Positions 18,806 to 27,383 of a stretch of DNA of 64,000 nt are shown piece by piece. The notes below the pieces were generated by a model. That model worked only from the letters and a program-made list of their open reading frames with translations, had not been told where the DNA came from and ran no database searches. The stretch is from Flectobacillus sp. BAB-3569 (lineage in GTDB: Bacteria; Bacteroidota; Bacteroidia; Cytophagales; Spirosomataceae). The DNA lies in assembly GCF_002270355.1 (NCBI RefSeq), contig NZ_NJFZ01000016.1, positions 1-64,000 on the forward strand, given 5' to 3'. The translations under genes were made by a program, and so were the position numbers. The number at the start of each line of letters is the position of its first letter. Position 1 is the stretch's first letter.

Positions 18806-21800
18806 ATGTACAACAAACTCCATAGATTGATGAAATACCACTTTGTAACTATACTTTTTTGTATACTTATAGCCCACATCCAATCTAGGGGACAATATTA
18901 TTTATCTTCTAAGCAATATGGATTCTCGAGTGGACTAGGGCACCGCCATGTCAATTCATCGTTTATTGATTCAAAGGGTAAAAAAATTATCCTTACGGCC
19001 AATTCTATGGCATTTTTTGAAGGGAATACTTTCAAAACGATTTCTTACCCTGAAGCATTTTCGTCCAAAGGTTTCAATACTATTTGTGAAGACAATATGG
19101 GTAATTATTGGGTTTCTGAAGCCTTTGAATGGTTTTATTCATTCAACATCCGTCAGACCTATATCTATAATAACGAGAAATTTATTCCTTCAAAAAGTAA
19201 ACTTCCTAGCTCAATTCAAATCGAGTCGATACTTTCAGACGAAAACAGATTACTGTTGATTGGGACAAAAACAGGTGAAGTCTATTCTTATTCTGCCAAC
19301 AATAACAAACTTTCTTTACGAAAAAAAATAGGAAAATCTCCCATTAAATTGCTTTATGCCAAACAAAACAAAATTGTTTTTTGTGAAGAAAAAGGCACCC
19401 TTGAAGACGACAATATACAACTTATTAATTACACAGGAAAGGTTTTATTTCAGGAAAAACTTCTCCATAAATTTTGTGTATCAGTACAGTCTGTAGCAGA
19501 TGAGCTATATGCGGTATTTGATGGACGTACTCAAATGGAAGTAGTCAAACTGGGTACGAATGTAAGCTTTTATTCATCCAAAAATCACTCTTATTCCTAT
19601 TTGACAGGCTTGGTATATGAGCCCAAATTCAAATCGTTAATTTTTTACAATAACGATAAAATCTCTTTTTTAGGCGCTAATCTGGAAATCCTTTATACAC
19701 ACGATTTCCCTTTTTCGATTCATCATATCACGCCCGATGGTCATGGTAACTTATTTATGAGCACCGACAACGGTTTAGTGATTGTACGTATTCAAAAAGG
19801 GGTCATAAATACGCTTTTGTATAACCCCAATCCCGAAAACAACCAAGACAATTACTCTTGCCGTGAAATCTATAAATTGGACAAAAATACCCTCATTGTC
19901 AATACTAATCAATGCCGTCAGGTGGTGAATCTTCGAACAGGAAAATCTGAGAAATTGCCGACTCTAAATGCTAATGGTCAAAATGACTTTATCCTTTCAA
20001 TTCTTCGTGATAAGCAAGGAACTCTCTGGTTTGGCGAACAGCAGCTCGTTACTACCGATTTGGTCACGAAGGTCAATCGTTCGTATTTTGCCAATTATGA
20101 AACAAGAATTTGGTCAATGACCGAGTATAAGCAAGGTCTATTGCTAGGTTTTGAGAAAAAAGGTATTGGCTATTTCGATAAGTCCAAAGGGAGTATTAAC
20201 TATTTTGATGGCAAACAGCCCCAAGAGCTTGCCTCTGCAACGGTTTATGATTTTCTGAAACTTAAAGATAAAGTATTTATTGCTTCTTCTTCAGGACTTT
20301 ATATACTTGAGAATAATGGCGACATAAAGCAAATTCCCTATCCTGTTGGACAAAAAAAGGCTACTTACGACATCAATATTTTTGATAAAAAGCAAGCCAA
20401 TATGCTAAGCTTATCTACAGAAGAAGGCATTCTTTTATTGGATATGGCGACTTTGAAAGTGCGACAGTTTATTCAAGATAAACACTTTGCGAAAGTAAAA
20501 TTTTTGTCTTGTTACGAAACACAAAACGGTTATTGGGCAAGTAGCGAACAAGGTATTTGGCATTTTGATAAAGGCGGAAACCTCCTTAAAATCTATACAG
20601 AATTAGACGGTCTAACCAACAACGAATGTAATACGTTGGCGCACTTTCAGGATGAGGAAGGTACGCTATACTTTGGCGGACTAAATGGTGTAAATATCAT
20701 CAAACCTGAAGCGTTTGCCAACCAGCCTAAAGAAGGAGTTATGTTGATTCGTGATATTAGGATTTTTGACAAACAAGAATTAGTAAGTACGATTCCAGCC
20801 CTTAACGGGAATAATATCACCCTAAAGACTAGTGAAAACTCCATCGAGCTTGAAGCCGACTTTGATGATTATATGTATGATTGCGAAAAGCAATTTTACT
20901 ATACTGTAGGACAAGAAGAAAAAAACTGGGCGCCTTTTGTCGCCAAAAACTTCCGAATAGATAACCTACCTTATGGCGAATCCCTGATTCATCTGAAGGT
21001 AGTTGCTTGTAATAATTTTGCGAATAGTAATATCCATACCATAAAAGTCTTTAGGGCATATCCTTTGTATTATCGCTGGTATTTTTGGGTAATGGTGGCT
21101 ATGTTGATGGGTTTACTCATTTGGGGTGGCTTCCAACTATATGCCTATAATTATCGTATGCGCAACCTCAAACTGAAGGCCTTGGTAGACAGACAAACGG
21201 TAAGTTTGCACGAAAACTTAAAGTTTAGAGACGAGCTTCTCAAGCTATTAGTACACGACGTACGTCACCCAATTATTAGCTTTAACAACCTGACAGACAA
21301 GCTAAATTTGCTAATTCAAAAACAAGAATACGAACGACTTTCGTTGTTAGGAACCGAATCAAAGTCGCGCAGTGAGAATTTGCTATGGCTCATCGACAAC
21401 CTGATTTTATGGATTCAGTCGACCAATAAAAACGAAACGGTTGTGTACCAAAACCATGATTTGATAGGTCTGATTCACAAAATCATTCGCTCTTATCAGA
21501 ATGATATTTCAGTAAGAAACCTTACATTTGTAGTCGAACCAGAATCGTTTCTTGCTAAAATTGATGAAAAATTATTTGTGATTGCCATGCGTAATATCAT
21601 ATTCAACGCCATAGAATATGCTAAGCGCGATACAACTGTTCAAATCAAAATTAGTCGAAATACCCAACTCGTAGAAGTGACCTGCTACAATCTTGTAGGG
21701 CCCGACACACAACCACGAGCCGAGTCACGAGGATTGAAAATAGGATTAAGTGTTTTGAAAACTATTCTAGAGAAACAATCTATCGAGCTTTTTAACGATA

Positions 21801-21847
21801 AAGTAGATGATATTTATCTCACAAGATTAATTATTCCTGAAAAATAA
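18806..21847 (+). CDS. Propeller sensor histidine kinase
   Basis: 1013 residues. A signal peptide or N-terminal anchor (~1-30) is followed by a large periplasmic sensor made of two-component-regulator propeller repeats (~35-650), including GNYWVSEA, GTLWFGEQQ, GTLYFGGLNG; a Y_Y_Y domain follows (~655-740). One transmembrane helix (WYFWVMVAMLMGLLIWGGF, ~755-775) leads to the dimerisation domain with the phospho-acceptor His817 in LLVHDVRHPI and an ATPase domain with N-box MRNIIFNAIEYAK and a G-box GLKIGLSVLK. The ATP lid is short and the usual DxGxG is replaced (LVGPDTQ), so activity may be weak. It has no receiver or DNA-binding domain; the LytTR gene 218 nt downstream is the likely partner. 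The ligand and any control of the upstream surface operon are unknown. Confidence 0.85.
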   Translation: MYNKLHRLMKYHFVTILFCILIAHIQSRGQYYLSSKQYGFSSGLGHRHVNSSFIDSKGKKIILTANSMAFFEGNTFKTISYPEAFSSKGFNTICEDNMGNYWVSEAFEWFYSFNIRQTYIYNNEKFIPSKSKLPSSIQIESILSDENRLLLIGTKTGEVYSYSANNNKLSLRKKIGKSPIKLLYAKQNKIVFCEEKGTLEDDNIQLINYTGKVLFQEKLLHKFCVSVQSVADELYAVFDGRTQMEVVKLGTNVSFYSSKNHSYSYLTGLVYEPKFKSLIFYNNDKISFLGANLEILYTHDFPFSIHHITPDGHGNLFMSTDNGLVIVRIQKGVINTLLYNPNPENNQDNYSCREIYKLDKNTLIVNTNQCRQVVNLRTGKSEKLPTLNANGQNDFILSILRDKQGTLWFGEQQLVTTDLVTKVNRSYFANYETRIWSMTEYKQGLLLGFEKKGIGYFDKSKGSINYFDGKQPQELASATVYDFLKLKDKVFIASSSGLYILENNGDIKQIPYPVGQKKATYDINIFDKKQANMLSLSTEEGILLLDMATLKVRQFIQDKHFAKVKFLSCYETQNGYWASSEQGIWHFDKGGNLLKIYTELDGLTNNECNTLAHFQDEEGTLYFGGLNGVNIIKPEAFANQPKEGVMLIRDIRIFDKQELVSTIPALNGNNITLKTSENSIELEADFDDYMYDCEKQFYYTVGQEEKNWAPFVAKNFRIDNLPYGESLIHLKVVACNNFANSNIHTIKVFRAYPLYYRWYFWVMVAMLMGLLIWGGFQLYAYNYRMRNLKLKALVDRQTVSLHENLKFRDELLKLLVHDVRHPIISFNNLTDKLNLLIQKQEYERLSLLGTESKSRSENLLWLIDNLILWIQSTNKNETVVYQNHDLIGLIHKIIRSYQNDISVRNLTFVVEPESFLAKIDEKLFVIAMRNIIFNAIEYAKRDTTVQIKISRNTQLVEVTCYNLVGPDTQPRAESRGLKIGLSVLKTILEKQSIELFNDKVDDIYLTRLIIPEK

Positions 21848-21851
21848 ATCT

Positions 21852-21889
21852 AAAAAGAGTGTATCAAACAAAACTGGTACACTTTTTTA
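21852..21889 (+). terminator. Rho-independent-type terminator after the histidine kinase
   Basis: Directly after the kinase stop codon, AGTGTATC (21858-21865) pairs with GGTACACT (21876-21883), allowing one G-T pair, and is followed by a T run. The loop is ~10 nt. It suggests that the kinase and the LytTR gene are not a simple single transcript, or that read-through is partial. Confidence 0.6.
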
Positions 21890-22064
21890 TTGTTATTAAA
21901 ACCAAGGTTCATATTTACACGTATGTATATACGAGCCTTTACAAGAACTTCACAAAACAGTTATTCCCCAACATAACTAAGTATGTATTGCTCTTGATAG
22001 CTTTTAACACCCATTATTTAAAACATTTTGTGATTATTCGCATTAAGAATCCACTAGTTTATTT

Positions 22065-22787
22065 ATGAACCCCATCTCTTGCTTAATCCTAGAAGATACG
22101 ATTAGTGATCAACTAGACATAGAGCTTATACTACAGCACTATCCGATGATAGATGCCACTTATGTAAACACCCCAAAATCCTTTCTAACCGCCATCAAAG
22201 AAAATGATTATCAACTTTATTTCATGGATATTCACGTTTCTTCTGATATTACTGGCGTAGATTTGTTGGCCTCTGTCCGCAACTCTGGTGCTTGGGTGAT
22301 ACTCAACAGCTCGTACTTAACAGAAGAATATTATGAAGAATATAAAAAAATAGATTGCCGAAAATATTGTATTTCCAAACCCCTTAATCCCTTTTCTGTT
22401 AGAACAATCCTCGATGAGTTAGTCACTCAAACTACCAAAAATAATTCACTGGGCGATAGCACAGAGTTTATTATGGTGAAACAAGGGGATTATTTACACA
22501 AAATCAACATCGATTCGATTTTGTATTTCGAGTCCAGTGGGCATTTGGTCTATATCAAAACTAAAGAAGCTAAATACGCCACTTACGGGTCACTCAAACA
22601 TTATGAGTCATTGATTCAAGGTAAAACTTTTGAAAAAATCAATCGAAATGTTATTATCAATTTGCTATTCGTTCAGAAGATTAATATTAAAGAAGATTTT
22701 ATAGAAATTGACAACTCGTGTTTTTCCCTTAGTAGAATCCAGAAAAAAGAATTTATAGAAAAATTTGATAGACTTATACTTAAATAA
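22065..22787 (+). CDS. LytTR-family response regulator
   Basis: 240 residues. The N-terminal receiver domain (1-118) has the acidic pocket (LEDT near residue 10), phospho-acceptor Asp55 in LYFMDIHV and the conserved Lys105 in CISKPLNPF. The C-terminal LytTR DNA-binding domain (~135-238) carries the typical IDSILYFESSGHLVYIKT and FEKINRNVIINL segments. This family binds pairs of short direct repeats and in Bacteroidota usually acts with a kinase lacking its own output domain, which fits the propeller kinase immediately upstream. The spacer between them (~217 bp) contains a terminator and no supportable gene. Confidence 0.9.
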   Translation: MNPISCLILEDTISDQLDIELILQHYPMIDATYVNTPKSFLTAIKENDYQLYFMDIHVSSDITGVDLLASVRNSGAWVILNSSYLTEEYYEEYKKIDCRKYCISKPLNPFSVRTILDELVTQTTKNNSLGDSTEFIMVKQGDYLHKINIDSILYFESSGHLVYIKTKEAKYATYGSLKHYESLIQGKTFEKINRNVIINLLFVQKINIKEDFIEIDNSCFSLSRIQKKEFIEKFDRLILK

Positions 22788-22794
22788 ATACTGA

Positions 22795-22846
22795 ATGATG
22801 AGTTGTGAATGTAATTTTGGAATACTAGCATTTTACATTCACAATC
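22795..22846. repeat. R2 repeat copy forming a hairpin
   Basis: TGTGAATGTAA (about 22804-22814) and TTACATTCACA (about 22832-22842) form an 11-bp stem just after the LytTR stop. The flanking wording (ACTGAATGATGAGTTGTGAATG) recurs near 25.7, 31.2, 37.5 and 52.4 kb in either orientation, so this is one copy of an interspersed repeat and not a gene-specific site. Confidence 0.6.
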
Positions 22847-22855
22847 AGATTATCT

Positions 22856-22890
22856 AGTTCAAGACTTAGTCTTGGACTTATTTTTTTTTA
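22856..22890 (+). terminator. Rho-independent terminator of the LytTR gene
   Basis: AGTTCAAGAC (22856-22865) and GTCTTGGACT (22869-22878) make a 10-bp stem with a 3-nt loop, followed immediately by TATTTTTTTTT. Position 70 nt after the regulator gene and the long T tract make this a strong intrinsic terminator. Confidence 0.8.
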
Positions 22891-22914
22891 CAGTTTATAA
22901 ACTGAAGCAAAGGA

Positions 22915-22939
22915 TAGTACGAGACAAAGTCTCGTACTA
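22915..22939. repeat. Short perfect palindrome
   Basis: TAGTACGAGAC and GTCTCGTACTA form an 11-bp perfect stem with loop AAA. It lacks a T tract. The core (AGAC...GTCT) resembles the stem of the terminator at 22856 and the AAGACTAAGTCTT element at 38789, suggesting a small palindrome family. The rest of this 358-bp spacer holds no gene I can support. Confidence 0.5.
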
Positions 22940-23017
22940 GGCAATAATGCAATCTTATTTTGTACGATAACTTAACTTACGCTCATCATTTTTAGTGATG
23001 CCCTTTACATCCTTTTC

Positions 23018-23050
23018 AAAATCATTTCAAATTCTGAAATGATTTTTTTT
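23018..23050. terminator. Hairpin with T tract upstream of the sigma factor gene
   Basis: AAAATCATTTCA and TGAAATGATTTT pair around a 5-nt loop and are followed by further T residues. It could be a second terminator for rightward transcription from the LytTR gene, insulating the ECF sigma operon that starts about 100 nt downstream. Confidence 0.6.
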
Positions 23051-23145
23051 CTTGTACCCAACCATTCTCTCTTTACTTTCATCTTGTTGGTGTTCTGGTA
23101 CTCCTATAAGCGTATGGTCCTATAATAACGAAAAATAGCCACATA

Positions 23146-23703
23146 TTGAAGACACAAGAAGAAACCATAAAACGATGCTTAAAGGGAGATGAAACTGCCT
23201 TTAACACGCTATACCATCAATTTTCCTCTAAAATGATGGTGGTGTGTACGCGCTATTCGTCCGACTATGAATCAGCACAAGACCTACTTCAAGAAGGGTT
23301 TATTCGGGTGTTTCAACATTTACATCAATTCAAAAATGAAGGCTCTTTGGAAGGTTGGATTCGGCGAATTATCGTAAATCTGGCATTGGAAACTTATCGA
23401 AAAAATGTAAACCTTCGCAACCAAGCCGAGCTTCCGAGCGAATACGAATCAGAACACCCTTTGTCTGCCGAAGATATTTTGAGCCAGCTCAATGCCAATG
23501 AACTTTTGTCGTTGGTACAGCAGCTTCCTCCTACCTACCGACTGGTGTTTAACCTTTATGAGTTTGAAGGAGCCAAGCACCACGAAATAGCTCAACAATT
23601 GGGCATATCAGAAGGCACTTCCAAATCCAATTTACATGATGCCAAAAAACTTTTACAAAAATGGGTTTCAAAATTGATGTACGATAACAATAATCATATA
23701 TAA
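23146..23703 (+). CDS. ECF-type RNA polymerase sigma factor
   Basis: 185 residues from a TTG start. Region 2 (FNTLYHQFSSKMMVVCTRYSS, AQDLLQEGFIRVFQHLHQF) and region 4 (LSLVQQLPPTYRLVFNLYEFEG... HHEIAQQLGISEGTSKSNLH) are both clear, with only the short linker expected of group 4 sigma factors. The stop is 3 nt before the ATG of a protein with a predicted inner-membrane helix and a C-terminal barrel, so the two are almost certainly co-transcribed and the neighbour is the probable anti-sigma factor. Autoregulation is usual for such pairs but no promoter motif can be assigned from one copy. Confidence 0.93.
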   Translation: MKTQEETIKRCLKGDETAFNTLYHQFSSKMMVVCTRYSSDYESAQDLLQEGFIRVFQHLHQFKNEGSLEGWIRRIIVNLALETYRKNVNLRNQAELPSEYESEHPLSAEDILSQLNANELLSLVQQLPPTYRLVFNLYEFEGAKHHEIAQQLGISEGTSKSNLHDAKKLLQKWVSKLMYDNNNHI

Positions 23704-23706
23704 GCC

Positions 23707-25116
23707 ATGAGCGAGCAAAAATCAAATGATATAGGAAAGGTTTTTCGATCGGCAATAGATGGTCTATCGATGACACCTCCCAAGGCCGTCTGGGAAAATC
23801 TACGGATGGTAGCACTACAAACACAACTACTTCGATATCAAACTATTAATCGTTGGCTGACAGTATATGCTAGTATTGTCACATTATTACTTGGTGGCTC
23901 TATTGTTGAGCATTTTTCCCATAATGAGGTGGAATATCTTATACCGTCAAAAACTAAATTGGTGTATCAAACTCGAGTGATTCATGATACCATTACGCTA
24001 TCTAAAATAGTGTACAAAAACCTCGAAAAGCCCTCGGATATCTTGGATAAAATTTCAAAAGATGCACAAGAAACAGATGATGATACACAGATAAGTCATG
24101 TATTACACAAATCCACTAATAGCCTTAACCCATTAGCGTATGATTCAACTTTTATCATTAAAACAAACCATACCATTGCCGATTCAGCTTTTATTCAACC
24201 TTATAACATCGAACATACTGATGTAGTACATCAAGCAACCATTACTAATACAATTGGTTCAAAACCATATAATCCATTTATCTCTCATATACCATTAGCT
24301 ACGATACCATATTTGTCATTCAAATCACGAAATATACCAGCTGAAAAGCCTCCAAAATTGAAGATTCCGCTCAAGAATCGACTTTCGGTTTCGGCATTTT
24401 ATGCACCAGAATTGGGAGATTTGACAGTATATCGCTCTACTCCAGATGCTTTCAATTATGGAAATGAAATCATCGAAAAGGCTTACACTTGGGGCTTTAG
24501 AGCAAGTATCGACCTTTCGCCTAGGGTTTCGATTTCTACTGGTATTCAGTTGAGTACCATTCAGTTTGCTGGCACCGTTCGCAAGTCGTCTATTCAACCT
24601 GAATTGGTGAATGGACAACTGCAATATTTGTACAAAACCGTATTTGGAGTTGCTAATATTCCTACCGAAGAAATGACTACTACGCCAGCAATTGGAAACC
24701 CTATTTCAGTAGAAATGGAAGATGAGCACTCTGTTAGTTTCGTCAATATACCTTTATCATTGAAATATAATGCATTTTCGTTAAAACTTACCAAAGGCAC
24801 TCGTAATCAGCGATATATGAGTTTGTATGGCATTGGAGGTATCAACTATCATATGCCAAGTAGTCAAATTATGAATATTGAGGTGTATGAATCTGATGGG
24901 CATGACTATTACACTACGCTTCGTAATTTTAGTAATACAAGTCCCTATTGGAGTTATCAGTTTGGCATTGGGGCTGAACTAGAACTAGGTCGAAACTCCA
25001 GTATGTGGATAGAGCCATACTACCAACGTAATATTAATAGCTTTGTTAGGGACTTGCCATTACAATCTTACCTTCAAAACACAGGAGTAAGAATAGGGCT
25101 TAAATGGCATTTTTAA
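23707..25116 (+). CDS. Putative double-membrane-spanning anti-sigma factor (Dma-like) with beta-barrel
   Basis: 469 residues, 3 nt after the ECF sigma gene. Residues 1-45 are a small cytosolic segment (IGKVFRSAIDG, PPKAVWENLR) of the kind found at the start of Bacteroidota anti-sigma/barrel proteins. One transmembrane helix follows (~49-68, LTVYASIVTLLLGGSIV), then a long low-complexity periplasmic linker (~70-215), then an outer-membrane barrel (~220-469) with aromatic-rich strands ending in IGLKWHF. There is no signal peptide. The layout matches the dual-membrane-spanning anti-sigma factors (Dma) described in Bacteroides thetaiotaomicron, in which one chain crosses both membranes. Assignment rests on architecture and gene order, not on sequence identity to Dma. 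Alternative: an inner-membrane anti-sigma with a soluble barrel-like sensor. Confidence 0.75.
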   Translation: MSEQKSNDIGKVFRSAIDGLSMTPPKAVWENLRMVALQTQLLRYQTINRWLTVYASIVTLLLGGSIVEHFSHNEVEYLIPSKTKLVYQTRVIHDTITLSKIVYKNLEKPSDILDKISKDAQETDDDTQISHVLHKSTNSLNPLAYDSTFIIKTNHTIADSAFIQPYNIEHTDVVHQATITNTIGSKPYNPFISHIPLATIPYLSFKSRNIPAEKPPKLKIPLKNRLSVSAFYAPELGDLTVYRSTPDAFNYGNEIIEKAYTWGFRASIDLSPRVSISTGIQLSTIQFAGTVRKSSIQPELVNGQLQYLYKTVFGVANIPTEEMTTTPAIGNPISVEMEDEHSVSFVNIPLSLKYNAFSLKLTKGTRNQRYMSLYGIGGINYHMPSSQIMNIEVYESDGHDYYTTLRNFSNTSPYWSYQFGIGAELELGRNSSMWIEPYYQRNINSFVRDLPLQSYLQNTGVRIGLKWHF

Positions 25117-25124
25117 AGTTTATT

Positions 25125-25154
25125 AGCATGGTAATTTAAAAAAATTATCATGCT
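25125..25154. terminator. Hairpin after the sigma/anti-sigma operon
   Basis: AGCATGGTAATTT (25125-25137) pairs with AAATTATCATGCT (25142-25154) with a single G-T wobble. It follows the barrel gene by 8 nt. There is no T tract on the + side, so it may be a 3'-end-stabilising stem instead of a classical terminator. Confidence 0.5.
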
Positions 25155-25235
25155 ACCCAACCATTTTGCAGCAAATACATCTTGTATATAGAAAGGCATT
25201 TTATATCTTATAACAAAACAAAATCACAAGAAACT

Positions 25236-25687
25236 ATGACTACTAATCACGCTGAAAAAATCAACAGAAATGAGTTTTTGAAAAGCCTTGGCTTGAAAGG
25301 CGCTGCCCTATTTGCTGTGTACTGTACTGGTTCTGCACTAAGCTCATGTCAAAATGAAAGTAACATAACCCCAGACCCAACAGGCGAATTACTTAAAATT
25401 GATTTGACCACAACTGCAGCTGCAGCATTAAAAATGTAGGAGGATATATCCGCCAAAACAACGTGGTTCTTGCCAAAGTTAGCGCCACCGAATATGTAGC
25501 CGTAACACAAACTTGTAGTCATGAAGGTAAAAAAGAAATTGTGTATATGAACAGCCAATTTTATTGCACTGCACATGGCGCTGCTTTTAGCAAAACAGGT
25601 GCTGGACTCAATAGCAACGCTCGTTCTGGAATTAAAGTTTTTCAAGTGAGTATTGCTGGAAATATCCTTACAGTGACCAACAACTAG
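25236..25687 (+). CDS. Rieske [2Fe-2S] lipoprotein-like protein, frameshifted
   Basis: The ATG at 25236 gives MTTNHAEKINRNEFLKSLG, a Tat/lipoprotein-like leader with a Cys in ALSSC. The frame stops after AAALK-M at 25437, but continues without interruption in the -1 frame (NVGGYIRQNN... to 25687), which carries the Rieske cluster motifs CSH and CTAH, 14 residues apart. The join is an A5 run at 25430-25434; one more A restores a 150-residue protein with ALKNVGGYI, exactly the wording expected in this family. The leader keeps only one Arg, so export by Tat is uncertain. It probably serves as an electron carrier at the envelope and sits just upstream of a DUF5777/YceI/cytochrome operon. Either a sequencing error or a recent mutation; I favour the former. 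Confidence 0.8.
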
Positions 25688-25693
25688 GAATAA

Positions 25694-25860
25694 TCTTGAA
25701 TTGTGAGTGGTGAATTGTGAATGTAGAATCGTTCTTGCCTAAAATAAGATTGCATTGTTGAGCTTTCGGCAATCAGCCATGGGCACTCGCTAAAAAGTTT
25801 CTATGGTTTCCTAAGAAGCATATTTAAACTTTTAGCTTACGGTTTAAAGCCTGTTACATA
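25694..25860. repeat. Interspersed repeats R2 and diverged R1
   Basis: Just after the Rieske gene, TGAGTGGTGAATTGTGAATG (R2) is followed by a diverged R1 copy (GAGCTTTCGGCAATCAGCC ... CTTACGGTTTAAAGCC). The segment 17170-17235 shares CTAGGGTTTCCGAAGAAACA-type wording with 25800-25830. No gene is supported in this spacer. Confidence 0.55.
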
Positions 25861-25897
25861 CCATTTACCGATCAATATTTAGTACAGTAAAAATCTT

Positions 25898-25913
25898 TTT
25901 TACCTACGTAAAA
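25898..25913. promoter_or_regulatory. Candidate operator dyad upstream of the DUF5777 operon
   Basis: TTTTAC-CTAC-GTAAAA is a perfect 6-bp dyad with 4-nt centre, ending 9 nt before the start codon at 25922. Its size is like a Crp/Fnr-family or similar dimeric regulator site, and the downstream genes are redox-related, but no cognate regulator is nearby and the position so close to the start could equally be a small hairpin. Confidence 0.3.
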
Positions 25914-25921
25914 TCAAATAT

Positions 25922-26836
25922 ATGAAACGCTGCTTTTTAATTTTAGGGCTTTGGCTCTATGGCACCGCTATGTCTTTTGGGCAAGATTACTTACTGGCAG
26001 AACTCTCAAAAGCGCAAAAAGATATACCCATTTATACCACTGCTACTTTCAAATCTACTCGTTTGGTAAGTGGGCATTCTATCGAGACTATTGCTGCTAA
26101 ACATCTGGATTTCAGGATTTCACATAGATTTGGAGCTATCAATTCAGGTTTTAATGAACTATTCGGTCTCGACCAGTCTACTATTAGACTCGGCTTGGAG
26201 TATGGCGTTACCGACCGATTGACTGTTGGCTTGGGACGCTCTAGCTACGAAAAAGTATATGATTATTATGCAAAGTATAAGTTACTCCGTCAATCGTCGG
26301 GAAGTCAAAATATACCTGTCACTGTAACAGGACTGGTAGCGGCTTATACTACTACTCAAAACACGATGCCCACTAGGCAATATTTCAATAATCTCGAACG
26401 CCAGAGTTATTGTGCTCAACTATTGGTAGCTCGTAAGTTTGGCGAAAAACTTTCTTTGCAGGTTTCTCCAACGGTACTACATCGCAACAAATCCGAAACA
26501 CCTACCGATGCCAATACCCTTTACAGCGTAGGCATGGGAGGACGTTTCAAGTTGAGCCGCCGAACCTCTCTGAATGCCGAATATTACTATACGTTACCAG
26601 CATTTAGTAAAGCTGACTTGAGCCGAGATGCACAATTCACCAATGCGCTATCTATTGGATTTGATATAGAAACTGGCGGACACGTTTTTCAATTGCATTT
26701 GTCCAATTCCAAAGGTATGACCGAAAGAGCCTTGATAGGACAAACGACTGGTCAATGGAGCATGGGAGATATTTTTTATGGATTCAATATTTCGAGAGTA
26801 TTTAGTTTTGATAAACAAAAAAATCAACACCAATGA
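25922..26836 (+). CDS. DUF5777-family beta-barrel protein
   Basis: 304 residues with a signal peptide (MKRCFLILGLWLYGTAMSFG). The body has the family wording I associate with DUF5777: ATFKSTRLVSGHSIETIAAKHLDFRISHRFG split by strand turns, NELFGLDQSTIRLGLEYGVTDRLTVGLGRS, then amphipathic strands to the end (GFNISRVFSF). A 4-nt ATGA overlap joins it to the YceI gene. In Bacteroidota such genes commonly sit with YceI and cytochrome c genes, as here. Likely an outer-membrane barrel; substrate unknown. Confidence 0.85.
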   Translation: MKRCFLILGLWLYGTAMSFGQDYLLAELSKAQKDIPIYTTATFKSTRLVSGHSIETIAAKHLDFRISHRFGAINSGFNELFGLDQSTIRLGLEYGVTDRLTVGLGRSSYEKVYDYYAKYKLLRQSSGSQNIPVTVTGLVAAYTTTQNTMPTRQYFNNLERQSYCAQLLVARKFGEKLSLQVSPTVLHRNKSETPTDANTLYSVGMGGRFKLSRRTSLNAEYYYTLPAFSKADLSRDAQFTNALSIGFDIETGGHVFQLHLSNSKGMTERALIGQTTGQWSMGDIFYGFNISRVFSFDKQKNQHQ

Positions 26837-27381
26837 GAACCATCATTCTTATGAGTTTGTGCCTACTAGGATTAGTGGGTAAAACACAAGCGCAGGTATA
26901 TATGACCACCACGGGGCTAACACAGATTTTTTCTGAAACACCTATGGAAAATATCAGCGCAGATAATAAGGTCGTTTCGGCAGCATTAAATACTGCTACC
27001 AAAGATGTGGCTGTGCGAATTCAGGTGATTGGGTTCAAATTTCCCAATAAGTTAATGGAAGAACATTTTAATGAAAATTATATGGAAACAGAAAAGTTTC
27101 CCACGAGTAGCTTCAAAGGAAAAATCATAGATGTTATTGATTTTCAGAAAAGTGGAACTTATGAAGTCAACATCAAAGGTGTATTGGAAATGCACGGAGT
27201 AAAACAGGAAAAAACGATAAAAGCAAAGCTTCAAATTGGATCTGACAAAATTGTGGTAGATGCTCCTTTTGATGTCAAACTAGCAGATTTTAAAGTAGAC
27301 GTTCCCAAATTAGTTTTTGAAAAAATTGCGGAAGTTATTTCTGTAAAAAACCGTTTTATTCTTTTACCCAAAACTCAATAG
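26833..27381 (+). CDS. YceI-family periplasmic protein
   Basis: 182 residues with signal peptide (MRTIILMSLCLLGLVGKTQAQ). The lipocalin-like YceI fold is indicated by MEEHFNENYMETEKFPTSS, the conserved F-x-G-K (SFKGKI), GTYEVNIKGVLEMHGV and FDVKLADFKVDVPK. Family members bind isoprenoid-like lipids, sometimes quinone analogues. It overlaps the DUF5777 gene by 4 nt and ends 2 nt before the cytochrome gene, so all three form an operon; a role in quinone/electron handling is inferred from that. Confidence 0.9.
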   Translation: MRTIILMSLCLLGLVGKTQAQVYMTTTGLTQIFSETPMENISADNKVVSAALNTATKDVAVRIQVIGFKFPNKLMEEHFNENYMETEKFPTSSFKGKIIDVIDFQKSGTYEVNIKGVLEMHGVKQEKTIKAKLQIGSDKIVVDAPFDVKLADFKVDVPKLVFEKIAEVISVKNRFILLPKTQ

Positions 27382-27383
27382 TT

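Noticed and set aside
21859-22068. Small plus-strand open frame between kinase and LytTR genes
   Set aside because: It overlaps the terminator, has unusual composition (Lys/Tyr/Thr-rich, no domain) and overlaps the real LytTR start; I treat it as non-coding.
25428-25436. Programmed -1 frameshifting in the Rieske gene
   Set aside because: TTAAAAATG is not a canonical slippery heptamer, no downstream structure is evident, and five other genes show the same kind of single-base loss.
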